Source: Phytoseiulus persimilis (lineage: Eukaryota; Arthropoda; Arachnida; Mesostigmata; Phytoseiidae). From it: a DNA stretch of 64,000 bases. The translations under genes and the position numbers were made by a program. A model generated the notes under the pieces. The model ran no database searches. It was not told where the DNA came from and saw only the letters and a list, made by a program, of their open reading frames with translations. Below are positions 22,145 through 33,563 of this stretch, piece after piece (position 1 is the first letter of the stretch; the number at the start of each line of letters is the position of its first letter). The stretch lies in contig CM075104.1 in the NCBI GenBank assembly GCA_037576195.1, positions 23,948,211-24,012,210 of the forward strand. The letters are read 5' to 3'.

Positions 22145-25100
22145 CCTCGTCGGCGGAGAATCGGGCTCGGAGTGTCTCGACGACTGTCCTCAAAGTGTCC
22201 TTGGTCTGCGCGGACGCCTTCGGTCGCGGCAGCCCTTTCTTGTCTTCTGGACGGACGTCGGTCCAGCAGAAAGTCAATTGTGCCAGTCAGCAGCTCATCG
22301 ACGGAACACTGAACCGTCTCTTACAGAGCAGTGGCGAGCGTCCGTCATCTGAAGGAAAGAAGGAAAAGAGCAAAACGCGTGTTCGAAGCACCAAGTGCAC
22401 GTCAGCAACTGTATGGAACTGATGGTAGAGTACTAAGGATGACCATCGGATACCTCATGGGCGATGACTCTCCGTGTCGGATCGGGGCACAGAGAAATTC
22501 CAAAACAGGTCCCACGACTCAATTTTCAGAACTTTCTCGACACTTACGAGCAATGGGTGAACTCGCGTTGGCAGCTCTCGATCATTCGCTGAGCCGCTGG
22601 CTTCCCCATCGTTTCGCATTTAATCTGCGAAGACTATTCGAACGCAGCGAACACGACAACCAGCGGAAGGAATCGGTCCCGCCAGAAGCGGAACCCTCTT
22701 CAGTCGGAAAGTCGACTCTTGGGAACCAGGATGCCAATGCGGGTCGTGCTCGTTAGCTCAGTCTCTCGTGACGGGCTTGGTGCTCGGATACGCGGGATGA
22801 GATTCTTTCAGAATTCGACCCGGGCAGCTCGTGATGGAGCGTACGACTCTGCGACCGTCCGCTAACAAAGCCGGATACTCTGCTACGTATCGACAATGGC
22901 TCCTGTCACAAACGAACGGACATACGGTCAGACAGAGCAACACTCAGTCCGCCAGATCTGTGATTCTGGCAACGATATAATAAGGACACAGATTGAGCTC
23001 GATATGTGCTTCAAGGGTATACACAGTTCAACGTCACTCAGAACAGCGGCCACAGTCACTCTTCTTGTGATGGCTCGAGCGTTCTTCACTCCAATTTTCC
23101 TGCTGTTTCCTGATGCTTCCGTGGTGTCGGGAGGCTCCTCGAGCTGCGTGAGATTATTTATAGAACGGCTTACCTCCTATCGAGCTCAAAAAATGTCGAG
23201 CAGCTCACCGGAGTTCACTTCCGAATCACTTTCTGAAATTTTGACTTCCGGTGACGGTCGCGTAATTGCAATGCTACTGCTCCTGCGACAACACTTCCTT
23301 TTCCTATGGGTAGATGAATGGAGCTGCTATCAACCGACAAAAGTGGACGGTTCATTCACGCTTTGTAGTTAACAATCCACTGGGACGCTCAAGGTGAGCC
23401 CTTCTCCTTCACCGTTCTATGGCCCCTCAATTGAGACTATCTCAAAGTGATTGTCAGGATCTAAAAGAAACATTCTCTGCTCCGTTTTTGTGTTGACAAT
23501 TTCATGACGCTCGGCCCGAGAGGGTATCCATAGTTAAGAGACTAGAAGCCATGATTCCTTGCTTTCTTCACGAGAGATCATCGATTCGCTCCTGGGAATT
23601 TCGTGGACACCGCTAGGGTCGGGGTTCGAATCTGACGCCCCTCCCACAGATGAATGATTCCGCGACCAACTTCTCCCCAATTGTCACCGTTCATGCGAGT
23701 GTCCATGCGGGCTGATACTCCGTCGTGAAACTCGCATGCGTATCCTCAGACACATCAGCCGCGAACTTCGACTAGTTGAGATCAGCGCTTCAATCATCAA
23801 TCAATGTTTTCATGCGCTCCTTCTTTCGGCTTAGCCCACCTGTTCGTGGATCATCACCGGATATGGAAGAGACAACCTGTACGTGGCCTCTGCTTCTTTT
23901 TGGTCGGGAAGGAGGGAGTGTTCAGCTGTGAGCACGCCGCCGTCGATCCCGGGTGATTTTCCAGGATGGCTTGCATAGCTGGAAAAAATCGCGACAGTGT
24001 AGGTAACGACAGTGACTACTTTCCCGACCGGGAGGTATCCGGGCCCCTACGCGCCCCAATCAATTTGTTCGTTACCAAAATGAGCAGCGCTTAGAGACGG
24101 ACTGGTACGACACACATGGGCGAATGTGTTCGGAGGCAGACTTGGAGGAAGATAACTCCGAGGGAACTCTGATATGAATTCATGTACATGATTCGAAGTG
24201 CGGTCGCCTGTTCGCCGCCCATTGACGGGAAATCGAGGTAACTGGCCATGTCTCGGGAGTCTTCCTTCTCTCGATTGCGACATTGTTTGTACGAAAGTAT
24301 CCGAGGATACTTCACCTCCCCTGATACACCCGGCATAAAACCTGACACAGAACTTGACGAAAAAACGTGCGAGGAACCTGACGGATGGACGGCAGCCGAG
24401 GCATTGGTGGACGCGAACACGACGCTTAACGTCGGCCTGAACTCGGAATCCGTCGTGAGCCTTGTTCCGAGACCGTATTCTATTGTTTCGTCTGAACAAC
24501 TCCCGCTGCAAATAATCCAGGATGGGACGAACCTCTCTTGCTCTGTGCGAATGAGCCCGGCTTTCATGAAAGCTGCCCGATAGTTCCAGCTCGCGCTGAC
24601 GCTCACAAGGAGTGTGCACCACGCCGTTCTTTATGATACATAGACGGGCATTTGGGTTGCGTCGGGGGTAACATCGAGGCGTATGGGACTTTTCCCCATA
24701 CGGCCCTGAGGCCTCAAGAAACGAAGATGAAGTTCGTGAAATCATCATCATGAAATCCCTTAGCCCCACTAAAAAGCTAGATTCTCATGCTGATGTGATG
24801 ATGATGATGATGGAGGTACGAATTTCATTTAAATTTTTTTTGGCCTCGCGAACGTCTGGGGGAAAGTCCCACACGCCTCTATGCTACCCCCGACGCGCCC
24901 TATATGCCCAATCACAAGATATCACAGAAATCGGCGCGGGACACTCAGTGCGCACTCCTTGTTAGTTTCGAGCCCATCGAGGGTGAGGAGAATATGAGGA
25001 CGAGATCGACGCACGGTTCCGCGTTGAACTCGAGCCTCCGACGCTTCGCGCTTCATTCAGGGCTCTCCCATTCAGAACCAACAACGAGTCTTGGGGACAA

Positions 25101-25274
25101 GACAGGATGGACGTGATTTGAGCAATCAATGGGGATTTTCAAGGCCTTTGGCGATTGTCATCAGTAGACAAAGGGTCACGCAGAGGATCAGAAAGCAATC
25201 ATGAGAAGAGCTATGGAACGTAGTCATGAAATTCTCAGGAGGGACCGCAACATCCGTCCGGATGGAAAACTCAC
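22145..25274. other. Stretch without a recognised gene (outside the fold-back at 24.6 kb)
   Basis: Open frames include 22331-22756 plus, 22896-23372 plus (hydrophobic segments) and an overlapping pair at 24091-24606 minus and 24248-24583 plus. Both members of that pair look moderately protein-like, so neither can be trusted. No known family is seen. Confidence 0.35.
24600..24966. mobile_element. Fold-back DNA element 3 (diverged inverted repeat)
   Basis: The left arm (about 24600-24735) and right arm (about 24825-24966) are inverted copies with visible divergence. Outer ends pair as CACAAGGAGTGTGCAC against AACAAGGAGTGCGCAC (read inwards). Inner parts share a GTCCCAYACGCCTC block followed by a YACCCCCGACGC block. 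The loop contains short ATC/GAT triplet runs (such as GATGATGATGATGATGG, 24797-24813). It encodes nothing and looks like an older relative in structure, though not in sequence, of the fold-backs at 14.7 and 18.4 kb. Confidence 0.75.
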
Positions 25275-25498
25275 ATCACGAACCACAATGAGTCGTATGA
25301 GATTTCCAAATATGACGCACACCATGTATTCAGCTTGTATTTTGAGAACCAAATGGAAGCATTGTTCGATCCGGATTGAAGGAATGAAAACAAATTCTCC
25401 TCTTCGTGAATTTCGTCGTTATCATTTCCATGCAAGCATCCGAGCGAAAGTTGAGAAAAGAGAACCCAGAGACGCTGTGCCCCACCGGAAATTCTCAC
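25275..25498 (-). CDS. Candidate exon, unrecognised
   Basis: The minus-strand frame from about 25498 reads CLHGNDNDEIHEEENLFSFL, then WFSKYKLNTWCASYLEISYD, and ends at a strong donor (CGTGAT|GTGAGT, exon end 25275). Composition (aromatic, acidic, two cysteines) suggests a secreted protein. A lipocalin-like barrel is conceivable but not demonstrable. The upstream boundary is not defined. Confidence 0.35.
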
Positions 25499-27069
25499 TT
25501 CGCCTGCTTGAGCAAGAGAAGAGATCCAACGCCGCTGCCGGATTCAGAACTTCGGAAGATACCAGAGTGCAGAAATAACGAGGGGGAGTTAACGAAGACA
25601 TGCATCATCCGGAGATCAAACCTATGACATCCTTAGTCCCTCGGAATCGGAGGCTCAAACCAGGAGAGAGTTGAGAATCGCTTGAAGCAAGAGACGGCGT
25701 TTCGCAGCGTCCAGGGTGCCTTCGCGGCCGAAACCTTCGCCACCCCTCTCCTCGCAGTCCGCCATTAGTTCTGGGTCCTCTCAGGGATGGGCTCAATCCC
25801 AATCTCCATAGAAAGCGAGACGAATGACTTTTTGGAGAGATACACACCAACGAGTCGGAGAGGAGCGTTAGAGGTGATTTGGAAAACATCGTGGACAGCT
25901 TCGGAGGTATGTATTCATAGGCTTGAATCATTCACAGGTAAACACGTCCGCTCGATGCCATGGGAATTTGGCATGAAACCGCCGAAGTCGGTTGGACTGG
26001 CCATAAATATGGAAAAACCTGTTCTGATAGGCCGATTCTTCTTTCTGAACGAACAGCTCCGAACGCTCATACCTCGGCCACCTCTGAGGCACAGAGCCGA
26101 TGGAAGGTTTGTTTCTACCGGCTGAGAAGCGAGCTCTCACATAAGCGCTCACCCACATGAGATTCGAGTGATGACTCCTGGAGTCGTCCCGATTCGACGA
26201 GACGAAGGTTCATACTTCTGATACGCACGATTTTCCTGGGGGGACGACCCCCGCCGGGTCAAACTCGACGTGAATGACCTTTCAGGACAGAGGAACTGTG
26301 TCTAAAGAATTGAGAAGGGCCCAGTCCTGTTCATCAACGAACACTCATGCAGCCCGTCTCTATTCATCGGGGGGGAGCCCGATGGCGGGACGGATCATTC
26401 CCGATCGCTTCTAACCCTGTAATCCCGCTTCCGACAAGTCGCTCAAGGACCCTTGCATGCCATCGTTCGTCTAGATCCGAAGTACGATCACGTTCTCAGC
26501 GTTCCCTGAATATTCCCTTCCTCCCATTCTGTTGCCCGCTTCCGCTAGCGAGTGGTCTCAGCCTGGGGCGCCTCGATCGTCTTTCAAACCTCGGGTCGTG
26601 TCGCTCTCTTGTCTCTGATAAGCGATTTCGAGCTCGACGTTTCCGATCCGCAGCGGACCTCGCAATCAGCTCCTTGGAGGACGATCCCCAACTAATCATT
26701 GCCCATCAGTCCCGAACCTCTCATCTCGTTCTCCCGAGAGGGATTCCGAGCTAGGAATCTCGAGCGACTGCGAATCTCTCATCAACTGGAGCGTCAATCC
26801 CAGAAGATCAAGAGGAGAGTGGTCCTGAGCACGAAGCGGTTGGCTGCTATCACTTTTACCAAAGCGTTGGGAGTTCTCGCCAGCGCCAAGTCTTAGCTCG
26901 ACATGAGTCGAACCCGTGAGGTCGATGAGAAATTTGTGTAAAATCCTTTCGGAGAAAATCCAGAATAAGTGAGGAATAAGCCTCAGCTGATCTAAGTTGA
27001 ACGTCTGTCTCGGGATCGACCGATGGCACAGGTTAACGGAATTCCAGCTTCGTAATCAAACCGGTCAAG
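25499..27069. other. Stretch without a recognised gene
   Basis: Both strands carry Ser/Arg-rich chance frames (for example 26347-26754 plus). A plus-strand frame near 25900-26080 is somewhat protein-like (it includes EVCIHRLESFTGKH and MEKPVLIGRFFFLNEQLR), but I cannot bound it. Confidence 0.35.
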
Positions 27070-27405
27070 TCAGCCAAAATGGCCCGGTCCATAGATGATA
27101 AGACCAGGGATGGTCTCGACCCGAAATCGAGATTCACACTCAGTGATGCTCTCTGTCTGGAAGACGTTATCAAAGGATTTCCAGCAGCTCACCATCAAGT
27201 ACGTCACAGTGGGAGCTTGGGACTCGAAGAATAGTGTTAGGCCGGAAACGTCATTTTCTGAGTGAATCAAATGCACCCTTCCGATCTCTGATTCCATCGA
27301 CATGGCTCTTGCGCTTTGACCGTACACATGCTTCGAAGTTGCATTCATGTGGTCGAGATAGAGTGTCTTGAGAGTTAGAACTACGTTCCGGAAATTCTCA
27401 GCTCC
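27070..27405 (-). CDS. Candidate terminal exon, 111 codons, unrecognised
   Basis: The acceptor GTTCTTAG|GGAGCT (exon start 27405) opens in phase 0 a frame that reads ENFRNVVLTLKTLYLDHMN, then ESEIGRVHLIHSENDVSGL, then PTVTYLMVSCWKSFDNVFQ, ending at a stop at 27070-27072. The hydrophobic/polar alternation is that of a folded protein. The LTLKTLYLDH segment recalls a leucine-rich repeat, but one segment is not proof. An ATG inside the exon (27348) could also be the start. The upstream exon was not found. Confidence 0.4.
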   Translation of the reverse strand, partial: GAENFRNVVLTLKTLYLDHMNATSKHVYGQSARAMSMESEIGRVHLIHSENDVSGLTLFFESQAPTVTYLMVSCWKSFDNVFQTESITECESRFRVETIPGLIIYGPGHFG

Positions 27406-29061
27406 CTAAGAACCGCTCTTCAAGCACTGTAGCTCAAACATGGTTAAGGTACGAGCGTTTCGAGTTGTTGGGAGAAACGTTGTGTTCTGGAACTTTTTTT
27501 CACAGATCGGACCTTTATTTGAAGACGACAAAGGAGGCCGAAGGGGGGCGCGCCCACTTTCGAGAGCTTTTCCAAAACGGTATATGGGGTGGATGATCCT
27601 CCGGAAAGAGGAGACTTTCAAGCGCCTGTTGAGCCGCGGTCGCGCTCTATTCTCTGGGAAGAGCTCGAATTTCCCCGAATTCGCGGTCGATGGAATAATG
27701 TTCTCGAAAAGAAAACGGAAGCTCGGCAGCTCTCTTGGCGTCACCTCTCAGGTGTCGGATGCCTTCAGCCCCATCCTCGTGAAGTGCGTAGTTAATGTCA
27801 GCTCGGTGAATCTCCCGACCTATGCGACGAGACTGGATTCGGAGTCGAACGTTATTTGGTTTAGTTCAGACGAAGGTCATGGAAACGTTGTCTTCGTAGC
27901 TCAGAGTCTCGGCCAATTAAGATACGGCGCGTTGAAGCTGTTATGTGCCAGGTGCTAGCATGGGCAATTGGTCTGAGGTTGGCCTGAGGAAGTCATTCGA
28001 ATCGCAGGCCTAAATTTCTGTGAATCGTGGTCCACTTCTGCTCAACAACCTGCTGGCCCGGAGTGTTCGGCGATTGCATATGGCTTCACATTCACTCTCG
28101 GCCCGTCAGATTTTCGGGTGCCAGTCCGCCCGAATTCGGCTTTACACCACCCAGAGCGGACTCGGCGGCCCACAGTAATTTCCTCACACGACGCGAGAAG
28201 TTAGCTCAATTGGCGGAGACCTGTTTTCTCTTTCCCTCCTTAGGTGGCATCGTTGCTGTGGAACCGGGGCTCCTACGGAGTACAGAACCCGATCTCGGAA
28301 TTCAAAGATAGCGAAGTCAATCGGAAACTTTCCGCAAAGAAGTCGAAAGGTTTTTGACATTGGAACAATTCGGGTTGTATTGTAATCGAAGTTGACATAG
28401 TCGGGGTTGTACTCTGATGGAAGTTGAAATGATCGAGGCTGACATCCGGCTGGTTGAAAGAATCGGAGTTGGAATAATCGAGGTTGTACTATACAGATGA
28501 ATTGGCAATCCTTGGACCATTACTGTTGAATCCAAGTTTTCTCCCCGACCGTGTCTGCGTGCCCCTTGCAGATGAGCAGTCCAGTGATACTCCTCCTCTG
28601 AAGTATCAACTGCGGGTTCTCCTCAACCGCCACTGTTATATCACTAAGCAGATGAAGTTCCTCGTTCAGGATTAGGTACAACCCATGGGTCAATAGACGA
28701 ATGAACTGATCGATGCATAGGAACGTCCCCTTTATTCCATAGGCTCTTCCTGGCACATCATCCTCCCGTTTCAGACACAAATATAGTTTTTACAGCCCGG
28801 AGGTATCCAGATCCTTGTTGCTCATCATCTATCTTGTACAAATACATCCCGCCGAATGTCGGAAGAAGGTTTTCCGGATCCTTCGGAAAACTCTTCAGCC
28901 GTGAATCACGTCGACTAGACACTGAGATCAATCCCCGGGTCTCCTTCGATTCCCTCTTCGACCCGGAGATGTTCCGAAGGGGATCAGGATGAAAACAAAC
29001 ATGTGGGTTTCGTTGAAGTAACTAAGTACATGCATTCCGGAGCATATAACCTCTCAAGCGG
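27406..29061. other. Stretch without a recognised gene
   Basis: Frames on both strands overlap at 27406-27958 with no motif. A degenerate low-complexity block at 28365-28495 repeats a TCGRRGTTG-like unit. The stretch nearest 29061 is probably the 3' untranslated region of RBM18: an AATAAA on the minus strand lies at 28736-28731. A moderately protein-like minus frame at 28520-28780 overlaps it and was not accepted. Confidence 0.4.
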
Positions 29062-29869
29062 CTATCGACGGGGGCGTTGGTAGGGTTTTTGAGATCTCGG
29101 CTGTTTCTTTTGGGCTGATTTTCGCTGAATGATTGGATTGATGTATTTGGCAGAGCAACTGGTGGAGGCGGTCAGGACCTGGTCTAGTTCAGAATCGGAT
29201 TTTTGTTGCATCGCTCTAAGTTTAGCCTCAATTGCTTGGATTTGTGAGTTGACGTCTGTCTTGATGGGTTTCGCCGTCGTGATCTCTTTTTTCTTCTCCT
29301 CAGGCTGAGGCATTTCCTGAGCGAAACTAACAGCCAAGCGTCTTCCTTGTAGAAGCAGTCCGTTCAGTGAGCGGATAGCCTGCAAAGACATGGAAACGAT
29401 CGTGAAAGCTGATCAATACGATAGAGGGAGACTTCCGTGATGAAAAAAGCACATCAACTGCGCCGTGTTATCCATCGAGAAGCTGAACCCCATCTTGCTT
29501 TCGCTAACGAAAGCAACCCCCGAGCTGCCCAGCTAGATCATATACGGTTGCAATGCCGCAGTATACAGCTGCCTGAACCCTCGGCGTTTGATCACGTACT
29601 TGCCCAGCTTGTGCTTCATTCTCATACGTTACGAAGGCGAAACCTCGAGGCAAGCCTTTTTGGGGACCTGTTTTGTTAATGAGGAAATCGAAGTCGACAA
29701 CTTTTCCGTGCTTGGAGAAAATCTTCAGCAGAGTGCATTCCGTCACTCGCTTCTCAATATTGCCTATCCAAACCCGACAGAGGTCTCTTCCAGATCGTGG
29801 GGTAGAGGCAGGCGCCAAAGGTAGAGGTGCCGAAAACTCCTGAAAGACACTCCGTTGAGAACCTGCCAT
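29062..29869 (-). CDS. RBM18: RBM18-like RNA-binding protein (single RRM)
   Basis: Two exons: 29869-29600 and 29379-29062, joined in phase 0 (donor CAA|GTACGT, acceptor TTTGCAG|GCT), giving 195 residues against about 190 in the human protein. The RRM spans residues about 30-115. RNP2 is RVWIGNI, RNP1 is RGFAFVTY, and the family signature GKVVDFDFLINKTG lies between them. The last RRM helix (AIRSLNGLLLQGRRLAVSFA) is at the start of exon 2. The C-terminal part carries the family's conserved helix IQAIEAKLRAMQQ and a basic tail ending RPRR. RBM18 is a small RNA-binding protein of poorly defined function. The ATG at 29869 is preceded by an in-frame TTG only, so the start is well placed. Confidence 0.9.
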
Positions 29870-30369
29870 CAACTCTCTCGGAATTCGTCTTCCGACAGCT
29901 CAAATCTTACCGACCATTCTCGGAGAAGACCTTTCACAACATCATATTCGGTAGCGCAACTTTCCGACATTCGATTCTCTAGAGGAGTGATATCAACAAA
30001 GCTGGGCGCCGCCATGTTGGATTTCACTGAAGAGAATGCTCGTTCGGAACGAACATATTTCCTAACTCTCCCACGCTCATATCGAGCACGATGTATCGAC
30101 ATTCCTAAAACCCGATATCGAAATTACCGCAGCCCATAAGCTGGTCTATCTGTGAGTCATGCATGTATGATTCCAGCCGTTCCGGTCATTGTTGACGTCG
30201 TCCCTCGTCCCTGTCAAAACGACAGAATAAACACGCTGCTTCTTCTCCGAGCTTTAGGTGTTCAGCTCAGCTGGTGGAAGCACTCCCGGACGAATTCTAT
30301 CATATCGGGTGGTGGACGTCTGAAAATTGAAACATATTTGGTGAGGAGTCGTGGTCAATCCAAGGGAGA
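29870..30369. other. Divergent intergenic region between RBM18 and PARG
   Basis: About 500 nt separates the start codons of two divergently transcribed genes, so both promoters and 5' untranslated regions must lie here or in upstream exons. No TATA box or other recognised element is obvious. Confidence 0.5.
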
Positions 30370-30381
30370 ATGTCGCAATGA
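30370..30381 (+). promoter_or_regulatory. Upstream ORF overlapping the PARG start codon
   Basis: An ATG at 30370 opens a three-codon frame (M-S-Q) whose TGA stop (30379-30381) overlaps the PARG ATG (30378-30380) as ATGA. The upstream ATG has A at -3 and the main ATG has G at -3, so both contexts are acceptable. Such an arrangement would favour termination-reinitiation or leaky scanning and so could dampen PARG translation. The effect is inferred. Confidence 0.5.
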
Positions 30382-33300
30382 GTCCAGAAAAACCGCCGTC
30401 CAAACGGTTCAAACAAAGCACCATCTCGGAATTCTTCGCCGCTCCCAGTTCTCGGCAAGCAAAAGCGGATTGGTTGAAGGAGGAAAAAATCGGTGGGAAG
30501 GAGAAGTCTGGCTCGATTAAAAGTACCGACATCGCCGAATCCACCAGGAGTCCAAAATTCGCGTCCACGGCTATGTCGTATCCCTGTCTCTCGTCCCTGA
30601 GCAGCTCAGTGGGATCGACGGACGTTAAATCGGAAAGCGCCTCGGACGAGGACTCACAAACACTCCGAGAGCCGGAACAAACAAGTATGACAAATGCTTC
30701 TGAGGAAGAAGAACGCCCTATAGAGGGTGCTTCATCTGGGAAATCTTCTACGATCCATGGACCGGGCGTTGGTGCCGCCCAGAAGGAGCTCAGAGATCCG
30801 AAAAACTTCCACTCCGAGAGTAGTGGATCATTTCCGCCGGTGTCTCTATGTGATTCTCAACTTTCCAGGGAAGGCGCTATGGCTCCCTCAGCGGACTCAA
30901 ACGTTAGTGACTCCGAATTGTCTCATTCTTTCCCGTAACCGAGGGCTTTCGAACGCTGGGAAAGCTCGTAAACGTAGGGCTGGTATTCTCCGTTGAGTTG
31001 AGAATACCAAGACACACCCGCATCATCAGCAAAAAGTTCACATCTGGGAATCGCGGATGTGAATGGTTTATCAGGGGCAGTTGTCGTCTTCAACACGGGA
31101 TACATTGCTGTGCGGGCAAAGCTGTTCGCCTTCTGACTTGGATCTGTTCCGCGGTGTCAAGTGACTCATGGTCGGCTCGCTAGAGGCATTTCCACACGTC
31201 CTGTTCATTGCTCCGTTGCTAATTGAGTGTAAACAGATCGTACGGACAATGCATACAGTCTAAATGCGACGAATTGCAGGAATCACGATGCGAAATCCGA
31301 ATCTTTCCCTTGGATCTCGAACAAGAAACCGGTGACATGCCTGATGATTTAGTTCGCTTTCCCAGCGACGTTGTGTGGAAGCCTGGCGACCTAGAGGACT
31401 CTGCCGAGCACACTGTTCTCGTCGAGGTCAGCTTGAAGCCATCCCCATCGGGAAAACTTGGAAACAGGATATCATTTGCTGAGGGGGACGATGTGATGCA
31501 CGACTCATGAATTTTACACGTACCGCGCTATTTCCAGACACCATACGTGTGGGGGAATGGGGTCCCAAAACCTTCACCCGTTCAATGCCTCGACATCTGG
31601 GATCAGCATCATGTCAAAATGCCGAATTCGACTCGTTCTTCCTATAACGACCCGAACGGTGTGCAGATCTCGCGTTGGGAACTCATAGAGAGGACACACC
31701 TCACGCCAGTGCACTCATTCCATGATTTCAGGGTTTGTTCAGACTTCCAAAGAATTCCCGAATCATTGCCTTCAGTGTTAGCAACAAAGATCCGGAGACG
31801 ATGAACGGAAACGAGCCCTACCATTAGACACACTTACAGGAGGCAGTCTTGAGCTACAACGGTGGATTCACATGGGACTTTGATGAGCTTGGAGATCTGC
31901 TGGAAGAAATGAGCAGAGATGAGAGAGTGTCTTTCTTCGAGCAACTTCTGCCCGAGATTGTGAATTTAGCTCTTCGAATGCCCTCCATATGCACAAGACC
32001 ACCGCCCCTATTGACTGCAGGTGGGCGCTCCATTCATTCCCCGAACTGCTCGCGTACTTCTCCTCGGAGAAACTCCCCATAATACTTGTGTGCATCAATT
32101 TACAGGGAAGTCGCACAGCATAACGATGTCCCAGCTTCAGGCATCTTGCATTCTAGCCAACGCATTTCTGTCAACCTTCCCGCGGAGGAATACCATCAAG
32201 CCGGAGACTCAGTTTTACAATTATCCGGGTATAAATTTCCACACGCTCTTCAACAGATGTTTCCGCGAGAAGAGAAGGAGTTGTCGGAAGGAGAAAATCA
32301 GATGTATCTTGAACTATTTCAAGAGAGTTACGGAAAAAGGTTGGTTCGATGGATACGCGTTCCGTATGCGGCGTCGTTGACGGATCATCGAATTCCTTGT
32401 CAAACGGTGCTCAACGTCCAGTCTTCATCTGGATGATCGACAACTTGTCCGCCTATTGCTGTTCCAGCACCAGAAGGGAATATCACCTTCACTCGAATCA
32501 AACTACGTTGTGGTCTCGGGTGGGAGTCCAGTCAAGCCCGGTTCCAAAAAGCGTTCGTTACTTCTGAGGGTTTGATTGAGGACCAAGGATATGGGATGTT
32601 GATGGTGAGCGATGAGTCTCGGAAACTTTCGTTCCGATTCGTCGATTCTCACCGATACCTTCTCAATAACGACTTGATATTTCCGATCTTCAGGTAGATT
32701 TTGCGAACCGCAAAGTCGGCGGAGGAGTCCTCCGTGACGGTTGTGTACAGGAAGAGACCTTATTCGTGTTATACCCGGAACTCATCTGTGCTAGACTTTT
32801 CACTGAGGCCCTTGAAGAGGATGAAGCTCTTCTAGTTACAGGTGTCGAGCGTTTTAATCAATACAAAGGTTTGTTCACTGGCAGCAGCGACCAAGCGCCC
32901 GCTTCATGCGAGAATCCCGATGACCCGGTTCACTGGCTTCTGAGGCCGTGGATTGCCGGATGCGCCCCACACTGCTACTTCGGAGCCCACACAGCAAAAT
33001 CGATATTTCAGGATTCAGCGATGAGTTCAAATGGACAGGGAATGTGATAGATCTCGCAGAGCGTGATCCGTGGGGACGCAAATACACCCAAATGGTCGCT
33101 ATCGACGCTCTCGCCCACAGAGGAAAACGGCAGCAGCGTGAACAGTTTGCGACAGACAAAGTTATCCGAGAACTGGTCAAAGTTAGTAATCAGGCCTAAG
33201 AGACAATCCTCTTTCGAATCAATAGTTTTAGTCTAAATCGAATCCCTGCAGGCTTTCTGTGGCTTCCAAACCCCTGGTTTCCCGCGAGCTTGTCTCGCCA

Positions 33301-33563
33301 CCGGGAATTGGGGTTGTGGAGCCTTCGGCGGAGACGCACGACTCAAATTCCTCATACAATGGATGGCAGCTTCGAGAGCGGGACGGCAATTGGCCTATTT
33401 CACTTTTGGGAACCACGAGCTCATGTGTGAGTTGAGAGCGTTGCAAGGCCTCGTTACTGAGCAGAACATCTCCGTTGGTGAGTGTATTTTCATTTCGTTT
33501 GGGTTTGTGGTCATCAATCGAGTCGTGGTTACGCATGCGAATGTCAACAGCTGGATAGATTGA
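30378..33563 (+). CDS. PARG: Poly(ADP-ribose) glycohydrolase
   Basis: Exons: 30378-30934, 31237-31492, 31538-31732, 31840-32020, 32106-32339, 32468-32604, 32694-32868, 33012-33181, 33252-33477 (donor GTTG|GTGAGT) or read-through to a stop at 33561. All junctions are phase-consistent, giving about 710-738 residues. The first two exons are Ser/Glu-rich and probably disordered, with a PCNA-binding PIP box at residues 13-20 (QSTISEFF) beside basic residues. Exons 3-9 carry the PARG fold: [49 protein letters not shown]. The catalytic loop is [13 protein letters not shown], then [16 protein letters not shown] and FTFGNHELM. The enzyme hydrolyses poly(ADP-ribose) during DNA repair. The residue matching the human tyrosine clasp (Tyr795) is Phe. 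The exon 1-2 junction is less certain than the rest, and the last exon after the 33477 donor was not found. Confidence 0.9.

Noticed and set aside
23600..23650. Possible tRNA T-arm (GGTCGGGGTTCGAATCTGACG)
   Set aside because: No matching acceptor stem, D-arm or anticodon arm could be folded in the 75 nt upstream.
24047..24769. 240-codon minus-strand ORF and overlapping ORFs in two other frames
   Set aside because: Three overlapping frames on both strands cannot all be coding. The longest runs into the fold-back arm and is Arg-rich, and none has splice support or a family match.
28520..28780. Protein-like minus-strand frame downstream of RBM18
   Set aside because: It has no ATG start or convincing acceptor and overlaps the likely RBM18 polyadenylation signal at 28731-28736.
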